Shown: positions 43,121 to 52,626, counted from the stretch's first letter. The stretch: 64,000 nt of DNA from Microbispora corallina (GCF_016863035.1 NZ_BOOC01000002.1:248001-312000); one strand, 5' to 3'. Made by a program: numbers and translations. The notes: a model not told the origin generated them from the sequence alone.

Positions 43121-44509
43121 TCAGCGCCGCAGCGGCTTGAGCGCGAGGTAGACGGCCGCCGAGATGAGGAAGCCCACCTCGAACGCGATGTCGCCGACCG
43201 CCGGCACCCGCTTGGGCACGAGGCCGACGTACTGCTCCTGGTTGGAGAACAGCCAGACCGACAGCACGACGCCGACGACCATCGCGACGGGCCCGGCCCA
43301 GTTGGCGTGCCCGCGGTCGAACATGAGCGGCTCGTCATCACGGATGTCCCGGCCGCGCCGCAGGACCATGTCGGTCAGCACCACTCCCAGCCAGGGCCCG
43401 ATCCAGTACGCGATGACCAGCAGGAACGCCTCGTACTTGTGCCCGGCGTCGTCGAGCCCCGACAGCGCCACGAGGAAGCCGGCCACGCCGCACGCGAGCG
43501 CCACGATCGCCCGGCGCATCGTCAGCGGCAGCCGTACGCCGAGCGCGAGCAGCGACATCGCGCCCGAGTAGACGTTGAGCGCGTTGGCCGAGATCGCGCC
43601 GAGCGCGATCGCCAGCAGCGTGAGGTCGGCGACCACCGTCGGCAGGTGGCCGGTGAACGCCGAGGTCGGCTGCCCGAGGGCGTCGCCGCCGCCGATCGTG
43701 ACCGAGGCCGCCCCGACGATCTCCAGGATCACGCAGGAGACGAAGACCCCGAGCCCGGCGGCCAGGCCGGTGGCCCGCCTGCTCGCGCCGGCCGGAAGGT
43801 ACCGGGTGTAGTCGGCGGCGTAGGGGTTCCAGCCCGCGGCGTACCCGAACGTGGCCCCGACCGTCAGCAGGAAGCCACCGAGGCCTCCCCCGGAGCCCGC
43901 GTGGCCGGGGTGCGCCTTGGACAGAATGATCACCGACGCCACCGCGAAGATCACGGCCAGCACCGGGAAGGCGTACCGCTCGAAGGCCTGCACGAGGTTG
44001 TGCCCGAAGAAGCCGAGCGCGACCATCACCGCGACCACGATCAGCAGGCAGGCCCACGCGGGCAGGCCGGTCAGCGTGTTGAGCGCGAGCGCGCCGCTGA
44101 CGCTGTTGACCGCGAACCAGCCGATCCCGGCCGCGACCGAGTTGACCGCGGAGGGCAGGATGTTCCCGCGGTACCCGAACGGCAGCCGCCCGAGGACCAT
44201 CTGCGGCAGCCCGGCCGACGGGCCCCGGGCCGACAGCACGCCGTGCGCCGCCGCCCCGAGCCCGGTCCCCACGACGACCGCGAGCACGGCCGCCCAGAAG
44301 CCGAGCCCGAACGCCGCCACGGCGAGCACGCCGAGGAAGATCGTGGCGAACTCCATGTTCGGCGACATCCAGGTCCAGAACAGCTGGCGCGGCCTGCCGT
44401 GGCGCTCGGACAACGGGATGAACTCGACGCCGCCCGGCTCGATCGCGGCGACCTTGTCGCCGTAGCTTCCTTCGCGTACGGCGACGGCGGGGGGTTCCAG
44501 AACGGTCAT
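43121..44509 (-). CDS. NCS1-family nucleobase (cytosine/purine-type) permease
   Basis: The 462-residue membrane protein has about twelve transmembrane segments and NCS1 features: an NMEFATIFLGVLAVAAFGLGFW first helix, GRLPFGYRGNILPSAVNSVAAGIGWFAVNS and the AAGWNPYAADYTRYLP motif. NCS1 carriers import cytosine, purines, uracil, allantoin or thiamine with H+ or Na+. The start overlaps the stop of the dioxygenase gene (ATGA), placing it last in a deaminase-dioxygenase-permease operon under a divergent PucR regulator. The substrate is probably a nucleobase or related heterocycle. Confidence 0.88.
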   Translation of the reverse strand: MTVLEPPAVAVREGSYGDKVAAIEPGGVEFIPLSERHGRPRQLFWTWMSPNMEFATIFLGVLAVAAFGLGFWAAVLAVVVGTGLGAAAHGVLSARGPSAGLPQMVLGRLPFGYRGNILPSAVNSVAAGIGWFAVNSVSGALALNTLTGLPAWACLLIVVAVMVALGFFGHNLVQAFERYAFPVLAVIFAVASVIILSKAHPGHAGSGGGLGGFLLTVGATFGYAAGWNPYAADYTRYLPAGASRRATGLAAGLGVFVSCVILEIVGAASVTIGGGDALGQPTSAFTGHLPTVVADLTLLAIALGAISANALNVYSGAMSLLALGVRLPLTMRRAIVALACGVAGFLVALSGLDDAGHKYEAFLLVIAYWIGPWLGVVLTDMVLRRGRDIRDDEPLMFDRGHANWAGPVAMVVGVVLSVWLFSNQEQYVGLVPKRVPAVGDIAFEVGFLISAAVYLALKPLRR

Positions 44510-45462
44510 ATGGTGATCGCCTTCAGCTTCTCGAGGAGGTAGTCGGACGCGAGGACGGGCTCGTGGGAGACCCGCCCGATCGGAGGGCCGAGGGAGACGA
44601 CCTCGGCCAGCGGGTTGCACTCGTAGAAGTAGATGAGCGAGACGAGCTCCTCGTCCGGGGCCGACGCGTCCGGCGGGAGCACCCGGTGCCGGTTCGACCG
44701 CCAGCGGTCGCCGGTCCACCGCGCCAGCAGGTCGCCGATGTTGATCGTGAAGGAGCCGGGCACGAAGGGCGCGTCGATCCACTCGCCGTCCGGCGTGTAG
44801 ACCTGGAGGCCGCCGACGCCCGGCTGCCGGTCGAGGATCGTGACCGTGCCGAAGTCGGTGTGCGGGCCGATCCTGAACTGCCCCGGCTCCGGCGGGCCCA
44901 CCTGCGACAACGGCGGGTAGCGGTTGATGTTCATCGTGTACGACGGGTGGTCGGCCTGCGACGTGAAGAAGCCGGGCGAGACCCCGAGCGCGGTCGCGCA
45001 CAGCACGAGCAGCTCGTCGGCGAGCGCGCGCATCCGGGCGAGGTACTCGGTCAGCAGCGGCTCCATCTCGGGGACCTCCGCCGGCCACACGTTCTCCAGG
45101 AACCACTCGGCGTCGATCTCCGGACGGCCGATCGGCTGGTCGGCCCCGACGGCGAACGTCTCCTTGAGGTCGGGCGGGGTCGGCGTGCCCTCGGCGTAGC
45201 CGTTGGCCTCCACGCCGGGCGGCAGCCACCCCCGCTCCCCGACCGTGACGGCGTACCGGTCCTTCACCTCGTGCGGCAGCGCGAAGAAGCGCCTGGCCGC
45301 GGCGCGCACCCGGTCGCCCAGCTCCGGCGGGACCCCGTGACCTGTCACCAGCAGGAAGCCGATCTCACGCAGCGCCTCGTCGACCCGCTCCGCCACCCCC
45401 GCGCGGCCCTCAGGGCCGCCGTGGAACCACGGGCCGAGGTCGACGACGGGAACCGTTCTCAT
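44506..45462 (-). CDS. Isopenicillin-N-synthase-like 2-oxoglutarate/Fe(II) dioxygenase
   Basis: The 318-residue protein has the DIOX_N region (VPVVDLGPWF, IGFLLVTGHGV) and the double-stranded beta-helix with iron ligands His201 and Asp203 (IGPHTDFGTVTIL) and His259 (SNRHRVLPP). Such enzymes hydroxylate or oxidise small molecules with O2. The four-base overlaps with the deaminase upstream and the NCS1 permease downstream argue that its substrate is the imported compound or its deaminated product. That would be an oxidative nucleobase-type route; no direct evidence identifies it. Confidence 0.87.
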   Translation of the reverse strand: MRTVPVVDLGPWFHGGPEGRAGVAERVDEALREIGFLLVTGHGVPPELGDRVRAAARRFFALPHEVKDRYAVTVGERGWLPPGVEANGYAEGTPTPPDLKETFAVGADQPIGRPEIDAEWFLENVWPAEVPEMEPLLTEYLARMRALADELLVLCATALGVSPGFFTSQADHPSYTMNINRYPPLSQVGPPEPGQFRIGPHTDFGTVTILDRQPGVGGLQVYTPDGEWIDAPFVPGSFTINIGDLLARWTGDRWRSNRHRVLPPDASAPDEELVSLIYFYECNPLAEVVSLGPPIGRVSHEPVLASDYLLEKLKAITI

Positions 45463-45920
45463 GCCTCATCTCCAATGTCCTCGTTCCACAGGGCGGGTTC
45501 GGCCGCGATGAACGCGGTCATGAGCGCGGCGCACTCGGGCGAGTCGAGGACCAGCACGTCGACGCCGGCCTCGGCGAGCCACTCGTGCCGTCCCATGAAC
45601 GTCCGGCACTCGCCGACGATGAGCCGGGAGATGCCGAACTGGCGGACCAGGCCGCTGCAGTACCAGCAGGGCGACAGCGTCGTCACCATCGTGGTCCCGC
45701 GGTAGCCGGGCCGGCGGCCCGCGTCGCGGAAGGCGGCGGTCTCGGCGTGCAGCGACGGGTCGCCGTCCTGCACCCGGCGGTTGCGGCCGCGGCCGAGCAG
45801 GCGGCCGTCCGGTCCGAACAGCGCCGCGCCGATCGGGATGCCGCCCTCGGCGTACCCCTTCCCGGCCTCGTCCAGCGCGACGGCGAGCATCGCGGCCGGG
45901 CTCACAACGTTGCTGGTCAT
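45459..45920 (-). CDS. CDA-fold nucleobase/nucleoside deaminase
   Basis: The 153-residue zinc deaminase has HAE (His58-Glu60) and PCWYC (Pro84-Cys88), the standard zinc and proton-transfer residues of cytosine/guanine deaminases. It hydrolyses an exocyclic amino group to a keto group, releasing ammonia. It is the first gene of the operon that also encodes a dioxygenase and an NCS1 permease. The ATG at 45920 is preferred to a longer frame that crosses the divergent promoter. Confidence 0.88.
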   Translation of the reverse strand: MTSNVVSPAAMLAVALDEAGKGYAEGGIPIGAALFGPDGRLLGRGRNRRVQDGDPSLHAETAAFRDAGRRPGYRGTTMVTTLSPCWYCSGLVRQFGISRLIVGECRTFMGRHEWLAEAGVDVLVLDSPECAALMTAFIAAEPALWNEDIGDEA

Positions 45921-45952
45921 GCGCTCACTATCCCCCCGCACGGGGGCTTCGG

Positions 45953-46005
45953 GAACGGACAGATCGTCCGTACTATGGCCACCCTGAACGGACGATCCGT
46001 ATAGG
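45953..46005. promoter_or_regulatory. Divergent operator pair of the PucR/deaminase intergenic region
   Basis: Two related sites, GAACGGAC-a-GATCGTCCGTA (from 45953) and GAACGGAC-GATCCGTA (45986-46002), flank the space between divergent starts. The first contains GGAC-N5-GTCC. CATAGT on the minus strand and TATAGG on the plus strand next to them are candidate -10 elements. Confidence 0.5.
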
Positions 46006-46014
46006 GGTGGACCC

Positions 46015-47535
46015 ATGCCTCTGACGCTGCGCGAGCTGCTCTCCTTCGACGTGCTGCGGGAGGCCCGGCCGGAGGTGCTCGCCGGCGAGGGGGCGCTGGA
46101 CCGGGTGGTGCGCTGGGTCCACTCCAGCGAGATCTACGAGATCGGCCCGCTGCTCACGGGCGGGGAGCTCCTCCTCACGACCGGCCTCGGGCTGGCCGGC
46201 ACCGACGCGGGGGCCCGCCGCCACTACCTGCGGGAGATCGCCGCCCGCGGCGTCGCGGGGGTGGCCCTGGAGCTCGGCCGCACGTTCCCCGAGACGCCGC
46301 GCGAGCTGGTCGAGGAGGCCCGCCGCCAGGACCTGCCGTTCGTCGCCCTGCACGCGGTGGTGCCGTTCATCCGGATCACCGAGCACGTCAACACGCTGAT
46401 CGTCGACTACGCCGGCAGGCAGCTGCGGCTCGGCGACTCGGCCACCCGGGCCCTGAACGAGGCGCTGATCGCCGGAGCCGGCGTGGCGGGCGTGCTGGCG
46501 ACGGGCATGGAGGTGATCGGCGCGCCGCTCGTGCTGCTGTCGGCCGGCGGCGCGCTGGTCGCGGCGCACGGGGTGGCCGGCGACCGGGACGCCTGGCGGG
46601 CGGCCGAGCACGCCGTCTGCGCGTCCCCGGTCACCCTGCACGGGCAGCCGTGGGGACGGCTCGTCGCCGGACCCGGGTCCGCGCTGCGGGCCGACGAGCT
46701 CGCCATCGCGCTGGAGCGCACGGCCGTGGCGCTCGCGCTGGCCATGCTCCGCACCGGCAGCCCGCCGAGCGAGCGCGACCGCCAGGCCTCCGCGCTGCTG
46801 CGCGACCTGATCGAGGGCACGGCCGAGGCCGACCCCGCCGTACGGGCCGTCATCGCGGGCTTCCACCCCGGCCCCGGCCACATGCTGGTGGGGGTCGCGG
46901 TGGACGCGGTGGAGACGGCCGCGGCCGTGGCCGTGATCGACCGGGCGGCGCACATCCTGCACACGACGGCCCTGCGCGGCCGGGTCGCCCGGCTCGTGCT
47001 GGGCGCGCTGGCCGTGCCGAGGGCCGTCGCGGACGCGGTCGGGGCGGCCGCGCAGGCGCTGGAGGAGGGGCTGAAGCGGCTGGGCGCGCCGGAGCTCCGG
47101 GTCGCCGTGGGCCACCCCACCGCGGACCTCGGCGAGCTGGGCGGCTCGCTGCGCGACGCCCGGGCCGCCCTCGGGCTGCGGCGCGGCAGGAGCCTCGTCA
47201 CGGCCCGCGCGCTCGCGCTGGAGCTGGAGCTCACCCGGCATGGCGACGCGCGGCACGCCGCGGAGGTGGCCCGCCGCACGCTCGGCCCGCTGCTGGACTG
47301 GGACGCCGCCCACCGCACCGACCTCGTGGGCACGCTGGAGGTGTTCCTGCTGCACGGGTGCAGCGCGACGCGGGCCTCGGCCGTGCTGCACCTCGGGCGG
47401 CAGACGTTCTACCAGCGGCTGCAGCGCATCGAGGCGCTGCTGGGCTACCCGGTGACCGACCCCGACGCGCACGCCGCGCTGCTGCTGGCCACCGCCGCCC
47501 ACCGGACGACCGCCCGCCGCGACGCGACCCCCTGA
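46015..47535 (+). CDS. PucR-family transcriptional regulator
   Basis: The 506-residue protein has an N-terminal PucR domain (LTLRELLSFDVLREARPEVLAGEGALDRVVRWVHSSE; LLTGGELLLTTG), a GGDEF-like middle part and the C-terminal HTH_30 (LVGTLEVFLLHGCSATRASAVLHLGRQTFYQRLQRIEALLG). PucR activators control purine and related nitrogen-compound catabolism. It is divergent from the deaminase/dioxygenase/permease operon and probably activates it through the paired sites at 45953-46005. It converges on ftsK with 70 bases between. Confidence 0.92.
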   Translation: MPLTLRELLSFDVLREARPEVLAGEGALDRVVRWVHSSEIYEIGPLLTGGELLLTTGLGLAGTDAGARRHYLREIAARGVAGVALELGRTFPETPRELVEEARRQDLPFVALHAVVPFIRITEHVNTLIVDYAGRQLRLGDSATRALNEALIAGAGVAGVLATGMEVIGAPLVLLSAGGALVAAHGVAGDRDAWRAAEHAVCASPVTLHGQPWGRLVAGPGSALRADELAIALERTAVALALAMLRTGSPPSERDRQASALLRDLIEGTAEADPAVRAVIAGFHPGPGHMLVGVAVDAVETAAAVAVIDRAAHILHTTALRGRVARLVLGALAVPRAVADAVGAAAQALEEGLKRLGAPELRVAVGHPTADLGELGGSLRDARAALGLRRGRSLVTARALALELELTRHGDARHAAEVARRTLGPLLDWDAAHRTDLVGTLEVFLLHGCSATRASAVLHLGRQTFYQRLQRIEALLGYPVTDPDAHAALLLATAAHRTTARRDATP

Positions 47536-47605
47536 CCGCGCCGACATCCGCCCGGACCGCGCCGGCACCAGCCTTGACGGTGGGCCGCCTCGGTCGCGGG
47601 CGGCG

Positions 47606-50122
47606 CTACTCGCCGCCGCGCAGGTCGGCGAGCAGGCCAGGCAGTTCGTCGGGCTTCACCAGCACCTCACGGGCCTTGGAGCCCTCGCTCGGGCCGACCA
47701 CGTTGCGGCTCTCGAGCAGGTCCATCAGCCGCCCGGCCTTCGCGAAGCCCACCCGGAGCTTGCGCTGGAGCATCGAGGTCGAGCCGAACTGGGTCGACAC
47801 GATCAGCTCGGCCGCCTGCACCAGCAGGTCGAGGTCGTCGCCGATCTCCTCGTCGATCTCCCGCTTCGCCGCGGCCGGCGCGGCCACGTCGTCGCGGTAC
47901 TCGGCCTGCATCTGCGCCTTGCAGTGGGCGACGACGTCGGCGATCTCCTTCTCGGAGATGAACGCGTTCTGCAGGCGCATCGGCTTGCTGGCGCCCATCG
48001 GCAGGAACAGCGAGTCGCCCTGCCCGACCAGCTTCTCCGCGCCCGGCTGGTCGAGGATGACCCGCGAGTCGGCGAGCGAGGAGGTCGCGAACGCCAGCCG
48101 TGACGGCACGTTGGCCTTGATGAGGCCGGTGACCACGTCGACCGACGGCCGCTGGGTGGCGATGACGAGGTGGATGCCGGCGGCGCGGGCGAGCTGGGTG
48201 ATGCGGACGATCGAGTCCTCGACGTCCCGGGGGGCGACCATCATCAGGTCGGCCAGCTCGTCGACGATCACCAGCAGGTACGGGTACGGCTGGTAGACCC
48301 GCTCACTCCCGGGCGGGGGCACGAGCTTGCCCGCCCGCACGGCCTTATTGAAGTCGTCGACGTGCCGGAAGCCGCTGGCCGCCAGGTCGTCGTACCGGCG
48401 GTCCATCTCCCCCACGACCCATTCGAGGGCCTCCGCGGCCTTCTTCGGGTTGGTGATGATCGGCGTGATCAGGTGGGGGATGCCCTCGTACGTGGTGAGC
48501 TCGACCCGCTTGGGGTCGACCAGCACCATGCGCACCTCGTCGGGCGTGGCCCGCATGAGGATCGAGGAGATCAAGCCGTTGATGCAGGTCGACTTGCCCG
48601 CGCCGGTGGCGCCCGCGATCAGGATGTGCGGCATCTTGGCCAGGTTGGCCACGATCGTGCGGCCCTCGACGTCCTTGCCGAGGCCCACGATCATCGGGTG
48701 GTGGTCGGCCTGGGCGACCTGGGACCGCAGCACGTCGCCGAGCGACACCAGGTCCTTGTCCGTGTTGGGGATCTCGACGCCGATCGCCGACTTGCCGGGG
48801 ATCGGCGACAGGATCCGCACGTCGGCCGACTTCACGGCGTACGCGATGTTCTTGGTGAGCGCGGTGACCTTCTCGACCTTGACGGCCGGGCCCAGCTCGA
48901 TCTCGTACCGCGTCACGGTCGGGCCCCGGGTGAAGCCGATCACCTGGGCGTCGATGCCGAACTGCTCCAGCACGCTGGTCAGCGCGTTCACCACGACCGT
49001 GTTGGCCTTGGTCTGCGGCTTGGGCTGGCTGCCGGGGCGCAGCAGCGTCAGGTCGGGCACCGTGTAGGGGCCCTCCTGGGCGGACAGCACAAGCTGCTCC
49101 ACCTTGCGCGGCGCGGGGGTCGGCAGCGGGGGCTGCGGCGGCGTCTTCTGCGCCTCCGGCGCGGGCGGCTCGGCCTCGTCGTCGTCCACCAGGCCGGGGA
49201 CGATCTCCGGCGAGTGGTCCTTCTCCGACAGCACCGGGGTGTCGTACGGCTTGACGTTGTCGCCGACCTCGCGCCCGCCGTCCGCCTGCTTCTTCTGCCG
49301 CTTCCGCGGCGCGGCGGGCCTGCCCGGCGACTCCTCCTCCGGCCGCTGGAAGAGCATGTGCTGGATCTCGGCCAGCCGCTCCGGGATGCGGTGCACCGGG
49401 GTGGCGGTGATCACGAGCAGGCCGAACCCGGACAGCAGCAGGAGCAGCGGGATCGTGATGAACGACGGCAGGATGCTCGACGGCGGGGCCGACACGATGA
49501 AGCCGATCATGCCGCCGGCCGCCGACACCTTGTCCATGCCGTCGTTCGGCCCGCCCGACGGGTAGGGCGTGCCGTGGGCCACGTGGACGACCCCGAGGAG
49601 GCCGGCCAGCAGCGCGGTCCACCCGATGCTCATCCGGCCGGTCTCGGCGTTCTGCTCGGGGTGGCGCAGCAGCCGCCAGGCGAGCAGCGCGAGCAGCACG
49701 GGGACGGCCCACGTGAGCGACCCCACCGAGCCGCGCACGACGGCGTCGACGATCTGGGCGAGGCCGGTCTTCGTCTCCCGCCAGGTGATGGCCGCCACCA
49801 CGACGGCCCCCGCCAGCACGGCCAGCCCGGCCCCGTCGCGGCGGTGGGCCGGGTCGAGGTCCCGCGCCCCCTGCCCGAGCGCGCGGGCGGCCCCGCCGAT
49901 GCCGTGGGCGAGCAGCAGCCACAGCCCGATGACGAGCTTGCCGATCATGAGGAAGACCCAGCTGATCGGGTCCTGTCCGGTGGCGACGGGCCGCCGGGCG
50001 GCCGATCGCGGCGCGGGCCTGCCGCGGGAGCCCGCGGCGGGTCGCTTCGCGGAAGCCGTACGGGACCCGGCGCGGGGCGTGGGGCGCTTGCCGGACCCCT
50101 GTCCGGACGTACGGGTGGCCAT
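47606..50122 (-). CDS. ftsK: FtsK/SpoIIIE-type DNA translocase
   Basis: FtsK pumps chromosomal DNA at septa. The 838-residue protein has a basic, disordered N terminus, four membrane segments (about 50-240), a linker rich in Pro/Glu, the alpha/beta motor with Walker A GATGAGKST (Lys510) and RPSVDVVTGLIKANVPSRLAFATSS, and a C-terminal gamma winged helix (AAELIVSTQFGSTSMLQRKLRVGFAKAGRLMD). The ATG at 50122 is the first in frame with the basic N terminus. The expected partner rnj lies about 12 kb to the right instead of nearby. Confidence 0.96.
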   Translation of the reverse strand: MATRTSGQGSGKRPTPRAGSRTASAKRPAAGSRGRPAPRSAARRPVATGQDPISWVFLMIGKLVIGLWLLLAHGIGGAARALGQGARDLDPAHRRDGAGLAVLAGAVVVAAITWRETKTGLAQIVDAVVRGSVGSLTWAVPVLLALLAWRLLRHPEQNAETGRMSIGWTALLAGLLGVVHVAHGTPYPSGGPNDGMDKVSAAGGMIGFIVSAPPSSILPSFITIPLLLLLSGFGLLVITATPVHRIPERLAEIQHMLFQRPEEESPGRPAAPRKRQKKQADGGREVGDNVKPYDTPVLSEKDHSPEIVPGLVDDDEAEPPAPEAQKTPPQPPLPTPAPRKVEQLVLSAQEGPYTVPDLTLLRPGSQPKPQTKANTVVVNALTSVLEQFGIDAQVIGFTRGPTVTRYEIELGPAVKVEKVTALTKNIAYAVKSADVRILSPIPGKSAIGVEIPNTDKDLVSLGDVLRSQVAQADHHPMIVGLGKDVEGRTIVANLAKMPHILIAGATGAGKSTCINGLISSILMRATPDEVRMVLVDPKRVELTTYEGIPHLITPIITNPKKAAEALEWVVGEMDRRYDDLAASGFRHVDDFNKAVRAGKLVPPPGSERVYQPYPYLLVIVDELADLMMVAPRDVEDSIVRITQLARAAGIHLVIATQRPSVDVVTGLIKANVPSRLAFATSSLADSRVILDQPGAEKLVGQGDSLFLPMGASKPMRLQNAFISEKEIADVVAHCKAQMQAEYRDDVAAPAAAKREIDEEIGDDLDLLVQAAELIVSTQFGSTSMLQRKLRVGFAKAGRLMDLLESRNVVGPSEGSKAREVLVKPDELPGLLADLRGGE

Positions 50123-50244
50123 GATGCCGAAGTTACCCCGGAGGAACCGAGATGTCCGGGAGAAACGCCGTACGCCGAGGACGCGACCGGTGGAGGAGGG
50201 CCGGCCCGGCTCGGCGTCGCCAGGGCAGGGTCCGCCGGGGGACG

Positions 50245-51018
50245 TCAGTAGGCGCGGCGCTGCCGCAGGGCCGACCGTTCGATGCGCTCGCGGGCCTCAA
50301 GCAGGCAGGCCGCGATGTCCTTCTCCCGCTCGGCCGTGAGGCGAGGGATCGGCACCGAGCAGCTGATCGCGTCGCGCGGCGGGTCGGTGATGTGCAGGGC
50401 CACGCCGAAGCAGCGCAGGCCCTCGGTGTTCTCCTCGCGGTCGACGGCGTAGCCGCGCTTGCGCACCCGGCGCAGGTCGGCGAGGAGCTGGTCGGGGTCG
50501 ACGATCGTGTGCCGGGTCAGGGACGGCAGGTCGGCGGGGAGCATGCCGCGCACCTCCGCCTCGTCGCGGGAGGCGAGGATCGCCTTGCCGAGCGAGGTGG
50601 TGCTGGCGGGCAGACGGCGCCCGACGCGGGAGAACGGCCGCAGGTAGTGGCGGGAGGCCCGGGTGGCCAGGTAGACCACGTCGAAGTGGTCGAGCCTGGC
50701 CAGGTGGACGGTCTCGCCCGTGGCCTCGGCCAGCCAGTCGAGGGCGTCGCGGGCGAGCTGGACAACGGGGTCGCCGTCGATGTAGGTGGCGCCGACGAGC
50801 AGGGCCCGCATGCCGATGCGGTAGAGCGTTCCCGTCACGTCGGTCTCGATCCAGCCGAGGTCGACCAGCGTGCGCAGCAGCGCGTGCAGGCTGCTCTTCG
50901 GGTAGCCGAGCTTGCCCTGCAGGTCGGTGAGGCTGTGCAGGCCCGGATACTGCGCGAAGAAGTCGAGCAGTTCGACCGTACGCAGCGCCGACTTCACGTG
51001 CGGCACGGGTTCCGCCAT
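50245..51018 (-). CDS. IclR-family transcriptional regulator
   Basis: The 257-residue protein has an N-terminal winged helix (SALRTVELLDFFAQYPGLHSLTDLQGKLGYPKSSLHALLRTLVDLGWI) and a C-terminal effector-binding domain (TGETVHLARLDHFDVVYLATR, ASTTSLGKAILAS, GYAVDREENTEGLRCFGVAL). The ATG at 51018 has GGGAGG upstream. IclR proteins often control sugar-acid catabolism, and the uronate genes adjoin on the same strand, so it is the likely local regulator. Confidence 0.92.
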   Translation of the reverse strand: MAEPVPHVKSALRTVELLDFFAQYPGLHSLTDLQGKLGYPKSSLHALLRTLVDLGWIETDVTGTLYRIGMRALLVGATYIDGDPVVQLARDALDWLAEATGETVHLARLDHFDVVYLATRASRHYLRPFSRVGRRLPASTTSLGKAILASRDEAEVRGMLPADLPSLTRHTIVDPDQLLADLRRVRKRGYAVDREENTEGLRCFGVALHITDPPRDAISCSVPIPRLTAEREKDIAACLLEARERIERSALRQRRAY

Positions 51019-51149
51019 GTGGCACCTCCCTGACCCCCATGTCCGCCTCCTATTGTGGGCCGGTTTCCCAGCCGGCGACGCTCCGGGCGGCGATGTGATC
51101 GGGATCGAGATCACACGATCGACCGCAAGGTCTCCTGACCCCTCCGTGG

Positions 51150-51182
51150 CCGTACGGCGGGCCCGGCCGGCCCGCCGTACGG
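51150..51182 (-). terminator. Terminator after the uronate/semialdehyde dehydrogenase operon
   Basis: A perfect 14-bp inverted repeat (ccgtacggcgggcc/ggcccgccgtacgg) with a 5-base loop starts 9 bases past the aldehyde dehydrogenase stop on the minus strand. Confidence 0.85.
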
Positions 51183-51191
51183 TCCCGGCCG

Positions 51192-52625
51192 TCAGAGCAC
51201 GAGCCGGCCGTCGACGCGGCGGGGGACGCCGAGGGGGTTGTCGTCGCGCAGCTCGGGCGGGAGCAGCTCGGCCGGCCAGTCCTGGTAGGCGACCGGGGTG
51301 AGCCAGCGCCTGATGGACACGGCGCCCACCGAGGTGTGGGCCGGCGTGGTGGTGGCGGGCCACGGGCCGCCGTGGTGCATGGCCCAGCAGACGGCGACGC
51401 CGGTCGGCCAGCCGTTCCAGATGAGGCGCCCGGCCAGGCGCCGCAGGGAGGGCACCAGGTCGCGGGCCTCCTCCGCGTCCGACGCGTGCACGGTCGCGGT
51501 CAGCGACCCGGGCAGCCGGTCGAGCACGGCGGGCAGGCCGGCCGCGTCCCGGTAGCGGACGACGACGGCGGCCGGGCCGAAGCACTCCTCCCCCAGCTCG
51601 GGCAGGCCGCCGGCGAACGCGTCGAGCCCGGTGGAGAACACCCGCGGCGTCACCGCGTCCTCCTCCTCGCCCGCCGTGCCGCTCGCCAGGACGGCCAGGC
51701 CGCCCTCGCCCGTGCGGTCGTCCAGCCGTCCGACGCCACGAAGGTAGCCCTCACGGATCTTGGCCGTGAGCATCCGGCCGCCGGCGGTCGCGGCCACGGC
51801 CGCGCCGATGGCCCGGTCGAACCCGCCCTCCTCCGGCACGAACACCAGGCCGGGGTTGGTGCAGAACTGGCCGACGCCCAGCGTCAGCGAGGCGGCGAAC
51901 CCGGAGGCGACCGCGGCCGGGTCGGCCGACGGCAGCACCACCACGGGGTTCACGCTGCCCAGCTCGCCGTAGAAGGGGATGGGCACCGGGCGCTCGTCGA
52001 TCATCCGCTGGACGGCCCGGCCGCCCGCGATCGACCCGGTGAAGCCCACCGCGGTCACGAGCGGGTGCCGGACCAGCGCGCCGCCCGCCTCGAAGCCGTG
52101 CACCAGCCCGAGCAGGTCGGGGTCCGGCAGCGCCTGCCGTACGACGGCGGCGGTCAGGTCGGAGGTCTCCGGGTGGCCCTCGTGGGCCTTCACCACGACC
52201 GGGCACCCGACGGCGAGCGCCGACACCGTGTCGCCGCCGGCGACGGAGAAGGCGAACGGGAAGTTGCTCGCCGAGAAGACGCCCACGACGCCGAGGGGCT
52301 GGTTCACCCGGCGCACGTCCGGCCGTGGAGGCGTGGCGTGGGGGTCGGGGTGGTCGATGACGGCGTCGAGGTGGGCGCCGTCCCTGAGCACCTCGGCGAA
52401 CAGCCGGAACTGCGCCGCGGTGCGGGCGATCTCGCCGCGCAGCCGCACCTCGCCGAGGTGGGTCTCGGCGTGCGCCGCCGGCCACAGCTCCTCGGCGTGC
52501 TTGAGCAGCGCGTCGCCCACGCCCTCGAGCACCCGCGCCCGCTCCTCGGCGGGCGTGGCCCGCCAGCGCGCCCCGGCGGCCGCGGCCCGCTCGACGGCCT
52601 CGTTCACGTCCGCGTGGCCGGTCAT
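51192..52625 (-). CDS. 2-oxoglutarate semialdehyde (2,5-dioxovalerate) dehydrogenase
   Basis: The 477-residue aldehyde dehydrogenase has the catalytic Cys in GVGQFCTNPGLVF and the general-base Glu in YGELGSVNPVV, as in the sugar-acid-specific ketoglutarate-semialdehyde dehydrogenases; the GQFCTNPG loop is characteristic of that group. It oxidises 2,5-dioxopentanoate to 2-oxoglutarate with NAD(P)+, the last step of oxidative uronate catabolism. Its start lies one base after the uronate dehydrogenase stop, so the two are co-transcribed. The upstream steps are encoded divergently from 53735. Confidence 0.87.
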   Translation of the reverse strand: MTGHADVNEAVERAAAAGARWRATPAEERARVLEGVGDALLKHAEELWPAAHAETHLGEVRLRGEIARTAAQFRLFAEVLRDGAHLDAVIDHPDPHATPPRPDVRRVNQPLGVVGVFSASNFPFAFSVAGGDTVSALAVGCPVVVKAHEGHPETSDLTAAVVRQALPDPDLLGLVHGFEAGGALVRHPLVTAVGFTGSIAGGRAVQRMIDERPVPIPFYGELGSVNPVVVLPSADPAAVASGFAASLTLGVGQFCTNPGLVFVPEEGGFDRAIGAAVAATAGGRMLTAKIREGYLRGVGRLDDRTGEGGLAVLASGTAGEEEDAVTPRVFSTGLDAFAGGLPELGEECFGPAAVVVRYRDAAGLPAVLDRLPGSLTATVHASDAEEARDLVPSLRRLAGRLIWNGWPTGVAVCWAMHHGGPWPATTTPAHTSVGAVSIRRWLTPVAYQDWPAELLPPELRDDNPLGVPRRVDGRLVL

Positions 52626-52626
52626 C

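Noticed and set aside
47586-47606. Terminator between the PucR gene and ftsK
   Set aside because: Only a 6-bp stem with a 9-base loop is present; too weak to call.
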